Source: Myxococcales bacterium
Lineage (GTDB): Bacteria > Myxococcota_A > Bradymonadia > Bradymonadales > Bradymonadaceae
DNA length: 34,155 nucleotides
Assembly: GCA_007119175.1 (NCBI GenBank)
Contig: SKQC01000139.1
Location: 1-34,155, forward strand
Reading direction: 5' to 3'
Shown here: positions 26,101-32,516 of the stretch, piece after piece
Layout of the letters: each line of letters begins with the position of its first letter
How positions within the stretch are numbered: position 1 is the first letter of the stretch
Notes under the pieces: generated by a model
Databases searched by the model: none
What the model was told of the DNA's origin: nothing
Seen by the model: the letters and a program-made list of their open reading frames with translations, nothing else
Position numbers and translations under genes: made by a program

Positions 26101-26766
26101 AACCCCGCATACTTTACCACCTGTGGTGATGACTGTCCGGTGGAGCAGGTCAGCTGGTGGAGCATCATGTGGTTCGCCAACGAACTGAGCGAAGCCGAAG
26201 GGCTCCCGAAATGCTATGACCTCGACAGCCTATCCTGCACCGGTGAAGGGGCCCAGGGCACCTTAAGCTGTGGCGATCTGATGCCCCCCATCGCCGAAAG
26301 TGCTGCCAATGGAAACCCCTATGATTGTACGGGGTATCGATTGCCCATGGAGGCGGAGTGGGAGCGGGCCGCACGGGCCGGCACGACCACCGCGACCTAT
26401 GTGGGCGATCTCAGCTCAACCGGTTGTTTTGATTCAGCCACGGCCGATATCGCCTGGAATTGCCACAATGCCAATGGGGAAACCCAGCCGGTAGAGCAAT
26501 TGCTGCCCAATAACTGGGGGTTATTTGATATGCTCGGCAATGTAGAAGAGTGGGTCTGGGATCGGCACGGCCCCTCCGATCATGTCGGTGGTACGGATCC
26601 ACGGGTTGAAGATCAGGGATCGCTGCGAGTTCTCAGAGGCGGCAATTTTGACAATAATGCCGCCGGTGTTCGCAGCGCCTTCCGCGATCCCAATCGGGCG
26701 CCCCCCGAGCTACAGCAGACACCGATCGGGTTTCGCCTCGCCCGCACGGCGCATATTCCCGAATAA
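20197..26766 (+). CDS. Giant mosaic lipoprotein: Cys-rich repeats, FN3-like modules, RCC1 propeller, FGE-fold domain
   Basis: This 2189-residue predicted outer-surface lipoprotein has a signal peptide ending in WSVGC (C29) and an acidic linker. Residues 56-385 hold eight Cys-rich units of about 40 residues (CGGCxxLxGxPGxxCGxC...WxC). Residues 385-1508 hold three modules of about 372 residues; each starts with an FN3-like domain (HGFCYGTMADPTHGSG, GTTYYVRAYI) and continues with further beta domains (SWDGVTGANEYRIYRDG). Residues 1508-1868 hold seven RCC1 repeats marked by LWCWGxNxxGQLG, enough for one seven-bladed propeller. Residues 1910-2189 are an FGE/SUMF1-fold domain (YIPGGTFDMGSPEEE, YRLPMEAEWERAARAG, DMLGNVEEWVWD, LRGGNFDN, IGFRLAR). 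In that domain the two active-site cysteines of true formylglycine-generating enzymes are replaced (GGNFDNNAAGV), so sulfatase activation is unlikely; adhesion or ligand binding is inferred. Large size and repeats suggest a surface adhesin. Confidence 0.88.
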   Translation: MPVYRYERLRIILIFFVFTATGLLWSVGCGSEDGEQLDVGFDADVALPDVEEDLKNGCGGDDELVYDDEVVEPGDSCGACEDGTIACDGEDEVRCARAEAANECGGCEPLPGAAGTPCGPCESGTWACDGDGGMTCVDALEHNPCGGCGDLVGQPTTGCEDAAGEGGVWGCTGPDAVRCVLPGENACGGVLDLEEEPGTGCGTCDGGVWACESESDVTCTNPDWGVNVCGGCEPLFGVLGDPCGVCDGEWSCDGPDDVFCDEPPRNACGGCTELGSNLPGQECRPSVVYICQDEETLTCPEDGTNVCGGSGELAHIPGDSCGECGDGEYFCASSEELVCVGESSRNACDGCGELDEQPGDACGPCGLDTVVCDGETSTVCDGSTPCPILEVDTQPAGGVTDGAATFYGLITELPLNQITDHGFCWSPQENPTPINGDCHSLGAVDEPRSFEHTTDNLLPGRSYFVRAFATVGTIREYADEVAFTTTAVTPEDVEASDGEYTDFVEISWEDDSADEYIIYRDGTAIATVDAADGRFEDTEATAADVPLEPQNVEASDGTFSDYILVSWDEAESPEAPEHTYQIVAVYPDQTSDISAEFTGRRKAFEIDTYELSIDGDDWFDVGLVEEYEDEEAPFATITPGTASASGGDYETHVALEQLDSPTVESHPVSYRVRAVSEAGESDESQEAVGTREVGDTLYYQWYFSDEDDPGSFNALFSPATTDGDQHDDESAPADGSIRSYYLAVSADGAVTANTDVVTGFRAASADISTEPVTAVDVNQATVRGNLMELGSPPPSQHGFCYGTMADPTHGSGADCSELGSLDSEGVFEETLVGLSGGTTYYVRAYITNADGTSYGGVVEFSTLSDAPSGLVATSHTDHVALSWDGVTGANEYRIYRDGSVIATVSTTTYDDTGAAEGGTADAPSLTATSGTYTDRVELSWNEPDIDDGPDYDYHVIAVSDGGDSEVSNTAQGNRDGYPVTSYEIEIDGGNWSDVGNTTSFSDTGADAPSIDAGTASASDGDSAEHVALSLNGTQTSPGDDSTYRVRAINDTGDGAASTQQDGHRNVDTGDLLYQWSFSDSGSGGPFDTLGSPSGSSSYNDQTAPADGSTRHYFVTVSADDVPSEDSSVVSGFRAAEPQVDTNSPTGVDSDEATLHADITELGAPEPTEHGFCYGTMADPTHGSGAVCTTLGDVSSTGSYQQVVTGLSAGTTYYVRAYVTNDADTFYGEPVGFSTLSDAPTGLVATSHTDHVALSWDGATGANEYRIYRDSSVIATVSTTTYDDTGAAEGGTADAPALTATSGTYTDRVDLSWDAPDIDDGPEHDYHVIAVSDGGDSEVSNTAQGNRDGYPVTSYELEIDGGAWLDVGDATEYLDESAAPATISGGVATASEGQFETHVVLEVSDLDANDGELSNYVVRALNAVGDGSPSDQVSGYRAIGSLSFQWYRSAGENPENYEPISGATGDIYEDTQAPEDGAIRHYRVAVTADDADEYIVNAGEGYRAIASDPDNAWQWESVSTGGGVSCAIRDDQSLWCWGANFRGQLGQGDTDSRNTPHQVDSSSQWQAVSVSSFHTCAVHQDGTLWCWGDNEYGQLGTGQNVGDQEESPQQVGGGDDWLTINTSGNYHTCGVREVTDGQGTLWCWGRNNNAQLGQGGVGDESTPVQVGSAQDWIAVAGGDGTTCGIREVADGQGTLWCWGNDPSFGSLGLGSTETALTPEQVGSDQSWEGLSRRSYVSCAWRDDASLWCWGNNNSGALGLGDDGVHRDEPTLVAEAPDIQSAGAGGCAIGENGERWCWGANWTGQAGLGDTETYLEPTYADDGDEWRIVSTKDQHACGIRDDDSLWCWGSNSAGQLGIGDADEKHTPQPVIVDEVELSQACAGVDHCVDDAWCPEDTTERYCAPDLRLGSNEIEMSFQYIPGGTFDMGSPEEELGRIGNESQVEVTLTRDFYMQRTEVTQGQWKALSDEVNPAYFTTCGDDCPVEQVSWWSIMWFANELSEAEGLPKCYDLDSLSCTGEGAQGTLSCGDLMPPIAESAANGNPYDCTGYRLPMEAEWERAARAGTTTATYVGDLSSTGCFDSATADIAWNCHNANGETQPVEQLLPNNWGLFDMLGNVEEWVWDRHGPSDHVGGTDPRVEDQGSLRVLRGGNFDNNAAGVRSAFRDPNRAPPELQQTPIGFRLARTAHIPE
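20362..21351 (+). repeat. Eight Cys-rich protein repeats (CGGC module)
   Basis: Eight units of about 40 codons encode variants of CGGCxxLxGxPGxxCGxCxxGxWxC followed by a short acidic stretch and another Cys. The spacing of six or so cysteines per unit suggests a disulfide-stabilised stalk. DNA identity between units is modest, so the array is old. One further diverged unit occurs in the next lipoprotein (27016-29157). Confidence 0.8.
22774..23163 (+). repeat. Near-identical internal repeat, copy 1 (period 1116 bp)
   Basis: This 390-base stretch of the giant lipoprotein gene recurs 1116 bases downstream (372 codons) with few differences, including synonymous sites. It encodes the segment from FSTLSDAP to YPVTSYEIEIDGG. 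The flanking parts of the same module have diverged much further. Confidence 0.85.
23890..24279 (+). repeat. Near-identical internal repeat, copy 2 (period 1116 bp)
   Basis: This is the partner of 22774-23163, in the same frame and exactly 1116 bases downstream. It encodes FSTLSDAP to YPVTSYELEIDGG. A third, older copy of the whole module lies upstream, offset by 1128 bases (the FCW motif at about 21463), and is recognisable only at protein level. Confidence 0.85.
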
Positions 26767-26780
26767 GCTTTTCGATACGC

Positions 26781-26922
26781 CCAGGGCAGGGATGCCCTGG
26801 GGACCAGAAAAGGGCACGGCCAGGGCAGGGATGCCCTGGGGACCAGAAAAGGGCACGGCCAGGGCAAGGATGCCCTGGGGACCAAAGGCCAGATAGCCAG
26901 GGCAGGGATGCCCTGGGGACCA
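26781..26922. repeat. Array of four tandem hairpin repeats
   Basis: Four copies of a 26-base unit begin at 26781, 26820, 26859 and 26897 (periods 39, 39 and 38). Each holds the perfect stem CCAGGGCA/TGCCCTGG; the four-base loop is GGGA in copies 1, 2 and 4 and AGGA in copy 3. Each stem is followed by GGACCA and a short A-rich linker. The array sits between the giant lipoprotein stop (26766) and the next lipoprotein start (27016). It may act as a transcriptional terminator, mRNA stabiliser or mobile repeat. The linkers are nearly identical and short, so it is not a CRISPR array. Confidence 0.85.
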
Positions 26923-27015
26923 AAAGAAGCTATCTGAGGGAGTCATTGAATCGCGCTTCTGTATTGTTATATCCTCGGCGGGGCCGATCACGGAGACATT
27001 CCAGAGGACAAGAAA

Positions 27016-29157
27016 GTGGTGAAATATACCTATCAAGCGCGCTTTTCGGTACTCAGCTTCTTATCTTTCCTCTGCTGCTCTGTGTTGATTGTCGGCTGCG
27101 ACGGGCTTTTTGATGATCTCGATGATATCGCCCCTCCTACAAATGGCGATGTCGGTGTAATGGACGCCGACGAGCCGGACGCCGATGAGCCCGACGCCGA
27201 CGAACCGGACGCCGACGAACCGGACGCCGACGTGCCGGTGATCAATGAATGCGGAGGCACACAGCCCTTAGATGGCGAACCCAACGAAAGTTGTGTGTAT
27301 GACGAAGACAATGTCGGGGTCTGGGTTTGCGATGGAGATAACGCCGTCGTCTGTGAAAAACCAGACCCTGAATATGCGCTTCAGCACGCCAATGATGAGT
27401 GCGAGAGCACGGCCGATATCTGCGAGCTCACATCGCCTGTCGACGAATTTTTGGAGCTGGCGGTACGAGTTGTCGCCGATGGCGAATCTGCCAGTGGGGT
27501 GTCCGTGGATTTTGAGATCGTCGACTATGATGGCTCCGAAACCGTGACATTGGAGGCTGATAATGCCGAGTCTGGAGAGAATGGAGTGGCGAGCGTGGAA
27601 CTCCGTACCGGTGATTTTGAGGATGTCGATGCATCGCCTGGTGTCGTGCAGATAGAGGCGAGCCTGAGCGATGAGCCCGATGTGGAACCCATAATTTTTG
27701 AGGTTGAGATTACTCCTCAGGACGTGCTCGCCGAATATATCATTGCCATCGTTCGCGCTGGATCGACGCCGGTCGACAATATCGATATCTTTTTATTCGA
27801 TCCCGATATGGACTGCGAGGAATTATTTGGGCTCTACCTCGACAATCAAGGATTTATCGAGGCAACTGCCGAGTTATCTGCCGACGTCGACTCGGAGATG
27901 GGAGTGATAAACGATGTGATATATGCCGACGCAGAGGCCGGCGATTCCTTCGCCTTAACTGTGCTGGCGACGCGAGACGTAGAAGGTGAACAGGTCCATG
28001 TCGGCAGTGGCTGTAATGAAGAAGCCCAGGAGTTTGGCGAAGAAACCGACCTCGAGACAGTCATCGGCCTTGTCGACCACCTGCCCCGGTTAAACGACGA
28101 GTACTCACTAGACCATGAGCTTGATATTGCATTATCGGAATCGTTTTCCGATGAGGTGGAATCGATCGTCCAGCTTGTTTCAACCTTTGGTGACACCCCG
28201 GGCGAGTCGTTTTTCGGATGTCCCGACGGCACTGATTTTTGTGAAGATCAGGTGGGGCTGGCAGATCTGGTGCTTGAAGCCGAACTCCTGTCCGGGGCGG
28301 CTGAGTCCAGTCTCGAAAATCTGCGAGGAAATTCCATGGACTACGAGATTGCGAGGGATTTCATCCAGGATGCCTTAAGCTTCATGCCGTCCTGGGCCCA
28401 CGATCCCGAGGTTATCGAGGTCGAAATCGACCAGATGCTAAAGACGTTCGAGGTGACCGGTGAGATGTCATTTAGCGCTCAACCGGAGCCCGAAATCGAC
28501 GACCAGACCGGAGAGACCGTGGGCCACTTTTCCGAGGATTCTACCTCACAACAATGGGAGAATTTTATCTTCCAATGGCCCTTCTGTAGTGAAGGTAACT
28601 GCAATCATATTGTGCCGGTCAGTGACATCAATTTCTCGGGGGATATGGTGGGAGAATTTGATGCTGCCGTCAGCGCTCTGAAGGCGATGGGAATCGATCG
28701 ACACACCATATCTCTTTCCGTTGAATATTTGGCGGTCAGCGCCATCGAGTACGTGGTGGCCGCCCGGGTCTTCGAGTCCGGCCAGGCAGCGGCTAATATC
28801 CCTCTCCGCGACGCCCTGGAACCTCATATTGACTGCGAGAGCCTCAAGGACGCAGTTGGAGGAGGGCCAGCGATTGAGCAATTATGCGAGGAGATAATCC
28901 ACTACTCCACGGAAGCTCTCTACGCCTACGTCGACGAGGACCATTCCTTTCAGCTCTCCACTCCCGAAAATGAGCCCTGTTCGATATACGAGCCCGACTC
29001 TTACGAGGACGATTGGTGGAGCTACCCTTTGCCCTATATTGAGGCCATTGGCCAGCCAGGCGATGAGGGCTGCTCGTGGGATGTCGAGCTTGTCGACGAC
29101 AACGACAATCCGATCGACGTCGAAGGCTCCGGCCAATTCAAGAGTTCCACACCATAA
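27016..29157 (+). CDS. Lipoprotein with DADEP linker, one Cys-rich module and Ig-like domain
   Basis: This 713-residue predicted lipoprotein has a signal peptide ending in LIVGC (C28). An acidic linker with five five-residue repeats (four DADEP, one DADVP) follows. Then comes one Cys-rich unit (NECGGTQPLDGEPNESC, VGVWVCDGDNAVVC) like those in the preceding giant protein. Residues about 145-235 resemble a bacterial Ig-like domain (VRVVADGESASGVSVDFEIV, SGENGVASVELRTGDF). The larger remainder, about 235-713, is acidic and partly helical (LLSGAAESSLENLRG, IPLRDALEPHIDCESLKDAV) and I do not recognise it. The start is the first of two adjacent GTG codons, with GAGG at 27004-27007 eight bases upstream. 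It may be expressed together with the giant gene, although the hairpin array lies between them. Function is unknown; a surface role is inferred. Confidence 0.8.
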   Translation: MVKYTYQARFSVLSFLSFLCCSVLIVGCDGLFDDLDDIAPPTNGDVGVMDADEPDADEPDADEPDADEPDADVPVINECGGTQPLDGEPNESCVYDEDNVGVWVCDGDNAVVCEKPDPEYALQHANDECESTADICELTSPVDEFLELAVRVVADGESASGVSVDFEIVDYDGSETVTLEADNAESGENGVASVELRTGDFEDVDASPGVVQIEASLSDEPDVEPIIFEVEITPQDVLAEYIIAIVRAGSTPVDNIDIFLFDPDMDCEELFGLYLDNQGFIEATAELSADVDSEMGVINDVIYADAEAGDSFALTVLATRDVEGEQVHVGSGCNEEAQEFGEETDLETVIGLVDHLPRLNDEYSLDHELDIALSESFSDEVESIVQLVSTFGDTPGESFFGCPDGTDFCEDQVGLADLVLEAELLSGAAESSLENLRGNSMDYEIARDFIQDALSFMPSWAHDPEVIEVEIDQMLKTFEVTGEMSFSAQPEPEIDDQTGETVGHFSEDSTSQQWENFIFQWPFCSEGNCNHIVPVSDINFSGDMVGEFDAAVSALKAMGIDRHTISLSVEYLAVSAIEYVVAARVFESGQAAANIPLRDALEPHIDCESLKDAVGGGPAIEQLCEEIIHYSTEALYAYVDEDHSFQLSTPENEPCSIYEPDSYEDDWWSYPLPYIEAIGQPGDEGCSWDVELVDDNDNPIDVEGSGQFKSSTP
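27163..27237 (+). repeat. Five 15-bp tandem repeats encoding DADEP
   Basis: Five consecutive 15-base units (GACGCCGACGAGCCG and close variants) encode an aspartate-proline linker between the lipid anchor and the Cys-rich module. Whole-codon units of this kind can expand or contract by slippage without a frameshift, changing the distance of the protein from the membrane. Confidence 0.9.
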
Positions 29158-29296
29158 GAGCATACCCTGAGAGCTTAGTCTGCAAGAACGAACCGGGCGA
29201 AAGAGCCAGCACCAACCAAAATAATTTAGATCCATGCACGTCCATCCTCCGTTGAAATGATATGACAACCGTCTTTCAGACCGGAGAAAGTTCGCC

Positions 29297-29800
29297 ATGG
29301 ATCGCTTTCGCCTGAGCTTTACCACGTTGGTAACGTCTCTCGCCCTGCTGCTGCCTGCGATAAATCACGCATCGGCTGAAATCATCGCAGAGCCCGAAGA
29401 GTTTCAAGAAGAGTTGAGCATCGGCGTCACCACAAGCCCGCTGCAGGAATCCGCCGGGGAGCGCACCGAGATAGTCTTGGAAATCCAACTGACGGCGGAT
29501 ACGACGGCGATTTATTGCTCATTACATGACACCATGGTCTTCGAGGATATTCATCTGGCCATCCTTCAAAATTCTGGGGTGTCCGTGGTGGAGATCGACG
29601 AGTATTGGTCCCTGCAGCTCGGGGCGAATACAGTGGTCGACGCGGGTCGAATGGATTCGGGGATGGAACGCACCGTCAGGGCCCGCCTGAATGTCGACGA
29701 AGCGGCGATGGATAAGCCCCTGGCGACAATCGCTGTGAGCTATCACGATACGATCGGGGATCGAAAAATGACGGAGTATTTCGAGGCCGTCATCGACTGA
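29297..29800 (+). CDS. Small exported protein of unknown function
   Basis: The 167-residue product begins with a clear Sec signal peptide (LVTSLALLLPAINHASA) and a probable signal peptidase I site after ASA (residue 27), so it is periplasmic or secreted and not lipidated. The mature part looks like a single beta-sandwich: TEIVLEIQLTADTTAIYCSL, VFEDIHLAILQNSGVSVVEI, GMERTVRARLNVDEAAM and ATIAVSYHDT. It has one cysteine. I recognise no family. GGAG lies about ten bases before the ATG. It follows the 713-residue lipoprotein by 139 bases on the same strand and may belong to the same transcription unit. Confidence 0.7.
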   Translation: MDRFRLSFTTLVTSLALLLPAINHASAEIIAEPEEFQEELSIGVTTSPLQESAGERTEIVLEIQLTADTTAIYCSLHDTMVFEDIHLAILQNSGVSVVEIDEYWSLQLGANTVVDAGRMDSGMERTVRARLNVDEAAMDKPLATIAVSYHDTIGDRKMTEYFEAVID

Positions 29801-29893
29801 GACGAGGCGGATATGAGCAGTTTAGCCTCCCCACTTGCCAGGGCAGCATCCGTGCCGAAGCTCTGAGCCATCGCCGAAAACCACAAACAGCAG

Positions 29894-29917
29894 TGGAGCC
29901 GATGACATCTTCTCATC
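29894..29917 (+). repeat. REP element upstream of the RAYT gene
   Basis: Foot TGGAGCC, then stem GATGACA/TCTCATC (one mismatch) with loop TCT. It ends five bases before the first plausible RAYT start codon and has the orientation of the left arm of the REPIN at 18227. Confidence 0.75.
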
Positions 29918-29922
29918 GCGAA

Positions 29923-30593
29923 ATGCGCTCATCCCCTCAAAGGAGCCCCCCTATTACCTTCGATCGCGATCGGATGTACCAGGGAGCATTTCTACCGCAT
30001 TGCGAAGCGGGCGGACGGCCGCAGATGATCACCATCCGTCTGCACGACTCATTACCCCGTGACATACTCCATCAGCTCACAAAAGAGCTAATGAGGAGCG
30101 CCGAAGACAACTGACCCAGCGCTACCTGGATCGCGGACTCGGCAGTTGCGTGTTGCGGCGACCGAAAGCGGCGCAGATCGTTCGAGAGGCCCTCGAATTC
30201 TACAACGGCGACGCTTATTCGCTGGGCGACTGGGTGGTCATGCCCAATCATATCCACGTCGTTTACACTCGTCCGACAAGACCGGTGGGAAAGATCTGTA
30301 AGGACTTCAAGAGCTACACGGGATTGGTGATCAATCGATGGATCGGCGAGTCGGGTCCGCTGTGGCAGCGAGATTTCCATGACCGATACGCTCGCGATCC
30401 AGGGCATTTGTCGAATATGGGGTTTTATGTGCTGCTCAATCCGGTGAAAGCCGGACTCGTCGAAGATCCCTTCGACTGGGAGTTTTCGAGCATCCACGAT
30501 TATGAAGAGGGGTATAAAGAGGATCTGAGGCGGTGGTATCGGCAGTGGCGTGAGCGGTTCTGGACCGCACCGGTATTCATGGAGCGGAGTTAG
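29923..30593 (+). pseudogene. REP-associated tyrosine transposase, frameshifted
   Basis: Two overlapping frames together make one RAYT. The first (from ATG 29923, or ATG 29974) encodes YQGAFLPHCEAGGRPQMITI and RLHDSLPRDILHQLTKEL, then reaches a stop at 30112-30114. The second frame, readable upstream as QLTQRYLDRGLGSC, continues with VLRRPKAAQIVREALEFYNG. It then shows the HUH motif VVMPNHIHVVY, then GPLWQRDFHDRYARDPGH and YVLLNPVKAGLV with the probable catalytic Tyr. The shift needs a net loss of one base (or gain of two) between about 30084 and 30105. The catalytic half is open, so a shortened product from GTG 30150 is conceivable but would lack the first strand and helix. A sequencing error is also possible. 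The gene is bracketed by inverted REPs (29894-29917 and 30595-30618). Confidence 0.82.
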
Positions 30594-30594
30594 C

Positions 30595-30618
30595 GATGAC
30601 AAGATGTCATCGGCTCCA
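30595..30618 (-). repeat. REP element immediately downstream of the RAYT gene
   Basis: Perfect stem GATGACA/TGTCATC with loop AGA, then foot GGCTCCA. It starts two bases after the RAYT stop and is inverted relative to the upstream REP, so the gene sits between outward-facing GGAGCC feet. It matches the right arm of the REPIN at 18357-18380. Confidence 0.8.
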
Positions 30619-30665
30619 TCGATGAGTCTTTGGGCCCTATTCACTTCCCGCGACCTCTGAAAAGC

Positions 30666-30689
30666 GATGACAAGATGTCACCGGCTCCA
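30666..30689 (-). repeat. Second downstream REP element
   Basis: Stem GATGACA/TGTCACC (one mismatch), loop AGA, foot GGCTCCA. It has the same orientation as the element at 30595, 71 bases away. Confidence 0.75.
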
Positions 30690-30701
30690 GATATGACTCG
30701 A

Positions 30702-30732
30702 TGGAGCCGATGGCAGGGCGCCATCGGCTCCA
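30702..30732. repeat. Collapsed REP hairpin downstream of the DGTxAGT lipoprotein gene
   Basis: TGGAGCCGATGGC and GCCATCGGCTCCA are perfect 13-base reverse complements around AGGGC. It begins eight bases beyond the stop of the minus-strand gene 30741-32516. It carries the REP foot on both sides, so it could be an inverted REP pair with almost no spacer. It might also work as a terminator, although no T-run follows. Confidence 0.75.
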
Positions 30733-30740
30733 AGCCAGAC

Positions 30741-32516
30741 TCAGCGCTCAATTCGCCACAGCTCCTTTCCGTCATCGGTATAAGCCGCCGGAAAATAAAG
30801 GGCTCCGTTCAGTTCAGCCGCCGAGAAATCCCAGACTGAATGATATAGCGGCTCATCTTCGGTGGCGCCGTCGGCCGTCAACATCACCGTTCCGTCCGTA
30901 CTTCCATTGGTGACCCAGAGCTGGTCTCCGTGGCCGTCATCGGCGACAAACGCATAGAGATCACCGAAGGGAGCAAAATCGCTGGGGCGAGAGCTGTCGT
31001 CGGGATTGATATCTTTGACCAATTGCGTACCGCCCGGGGTGCCGTCGGTGATCCAGAGTTCCATGCCCGAATGAGCGTCGTGAGTTCCGGGGAATAAGAC
31101 CCTTCCGTCGGGAAGTCTCGCCAGGTTGCCCTGGTCGATACCTTCGGCATTTACGTCATGAAATGCCTGCGTGCCCGCCTCCGTACCGTCGCTGATCCAC
31201 AGCGATCGGCCCGACGAATCCGATGGGACGGCGGTGAAGAGTAGATTTCCGCCGACTTCGAAGAAATTGTAGGGATAGGGTCCGAAGTGCTCGGTGTTGT
31301 CGTTTACGACGATCTCGCGTGTTCCACTGGCGGTACCGTCGCTGATCCACAACTGAGCGATGGTTCCCTGCGTGGAGGCGTAAAAGACCAGCTCTCCGTT
31401 GAATTCCGCCAGGGAGTCGGGAGCGAAATGATCGGCCGGGAGATCCGGGAAATCAGTCACCGCGTTTGTGCCGGCTTCCGTACCATCAGTGACCCAGACA
31501 TGCTGCTTTTCATCGACGTCAAGGGCCGTAAAAAAGAGCTGATCGTCGACGACCACGAAATTGTCGGGCCTTGCGTAATCTTCGTCATTGATCACGGCAA
31601 ATTCCTCGGTGCCCGCCTCCGTCCCATCGGTGACCCAGACATCGGCCTTGGAGTCACTTCCGCCGCTCACCGCGGCGGCAAAATACACACGCCCCTTAAA
31701 TTCGGTGAAGTGGCGCGGGTTCGTAGCAGCAGTGCTGGAAAAGGCGCCGAGGAATTTCGTTCCCGCCTCGGTTCCATCGGTTATTGCCAGTCTGCCCTGG
31801 CTTCTGAAAAGCAGGTCGTCACCGAAGGCCATTAAATGTCTCGGGTTGCTGGGACTGGTAAGCGTATCGTCGCCGTCAGTAGATACCACCTCCGTGCCGG
31901 CTTCTGTTCCGTCACTGACCCACAATTCATCGTCCTGGGACTCCGTGCCCTCGGCGCCGAAGAATAACTGCCCACCGGCCACAGTGAGTTCTGCCGGAAA
32001 TGATCCTCCCTCGTCGTTGAGATTGACGACGGATTCCACATCGAAATCGTCCGGATTGAGAGGCTCTCCGCCGCCACTGCTCACCGAGGTATCGAACCCT
32101 CCGTAATCGGAAAAGGAGTCCAGCTCACCGACTACCGCATCTCCCTGCACTCCGGAGCCGGCGACCTGATGCACCGCATCGTCTGCATAACGCGCGAGGA
32201 CGATATCGCCATTCGTATCTTCGAGATCGATCTCCACCGTCACTGCTTCGAGCAGATCGGTGTCGATCTCAAAGGTAAATAGACCGGTGCGCAGATCGTC
32301 TCGATCCGGCGTCGCCTGGCGCTGAATAGTCACCTCCGCTGCTTCACCGACCGCCCCTTCCGGAAAATTAATTCGAGCCATGCCATCGTCGCTTTCGGCC
32401 ACTCCTCCCGACTCATCGATGGTCGTCGCCGCCACGGGGCCGGGATCGTCATCACCACAGGCGACGGCAAATGCGAGGATTGCCAATACGAGAACAATAT
32501 TGCTGATTCGATACAT
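30741..32516 (-). CDS. Lipoprotein with eight DGTxAGT propeller repeats
   Basis: This 591-residue predicted lipoprotein has a signal peptide ending in FAVAC (C20). Residues about 30-140 resemble a ZU5-like beta domain (GGVAESDDGMARINFPEGAV, then AAEVTIQ). After a GGGEPLNPDDFD linker come eight repeats of about 45 residues. Each is marked by a variant of LWVTDGTEAGT (ELWVSDGTEAGT, DVWVTDGTEAGT, QLWISDGTASGT, ELWITDGTPGGT, QLWVTNGSTDGT) and a strand such as GDDLLFRS or GNLLFTA. The chain ends in a half repeat (ELWRIER) that could close a propeller with the first. Repeats of this type occur in secreted and surface proteins of many bacteria; enzymatic activity is not indicated. AGGAG lies eight bases before the ATG. 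A tandem paralog follows at 32790. Role as a surface binding protein is inferred. Confidence 0.82.
   Translation of the reverse strand: MYRISNIVLVLAILAFAVACGDDDPGPVAATTIDESGGVAESDDGMARINFPEGAVGEAAEVTIQRQATPDRDDLRTGLFTFEIDTDLLEAVTVEIDLEDTNGDIVLARYADDAVHQVAGSGVQGDAVVGELDSFSDYGGFDTSVSSGGGEPLNPDDFDVESVVNLNDEGGSFPAELTVAGGQLFFGAEGTESQDDELWVSDGTEAGTEVVSTDGDDTLTSPSNPRHLMAFGDDLLFRSQGRLAITDGTEAGTKFLGAFSSTAATNPRHFTEFKGRVYFAAAVSGGSDSKADVWVTDGTEAGTEEFAVINDEDYARPDNFVVVDDQLFFTALDVDEKQHVWVTDGTEAGTNAVTDFPDLPADHFAPDSLAEFNGELVFYASTQGTIAQLWISDGTASGTREIVVNDNTEHFGPYPYNFFEVGGNLLFTAVPSDSSGRSLWISDGTEAGTQAFHDVNAEGIDQGNLARLPDGRVLFPGTHDAHSGMELWITDGTPGGTQLVKDINPDDSSRPSDFAPFGDLYAFVADDGHGDQLWVTNGSTDGTVMLTADGATEDEPLYHSVWDFSAAELNGALYFPAAYTDDGKELWRIER

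Noticed and set aside
26781-26922. Possible CRISPR array
   Set aside because: Only four units, with linkers of 12-13 bases that are nearly identical, and no cas genes in the window.
29893-29922. GTG at 29893 as the RAYT start
   Set aside because: It would translate the REP element itself; the family N-terminus begins later (near 29974), and REP sequence overlapping a start is better explained as flanking DNA.
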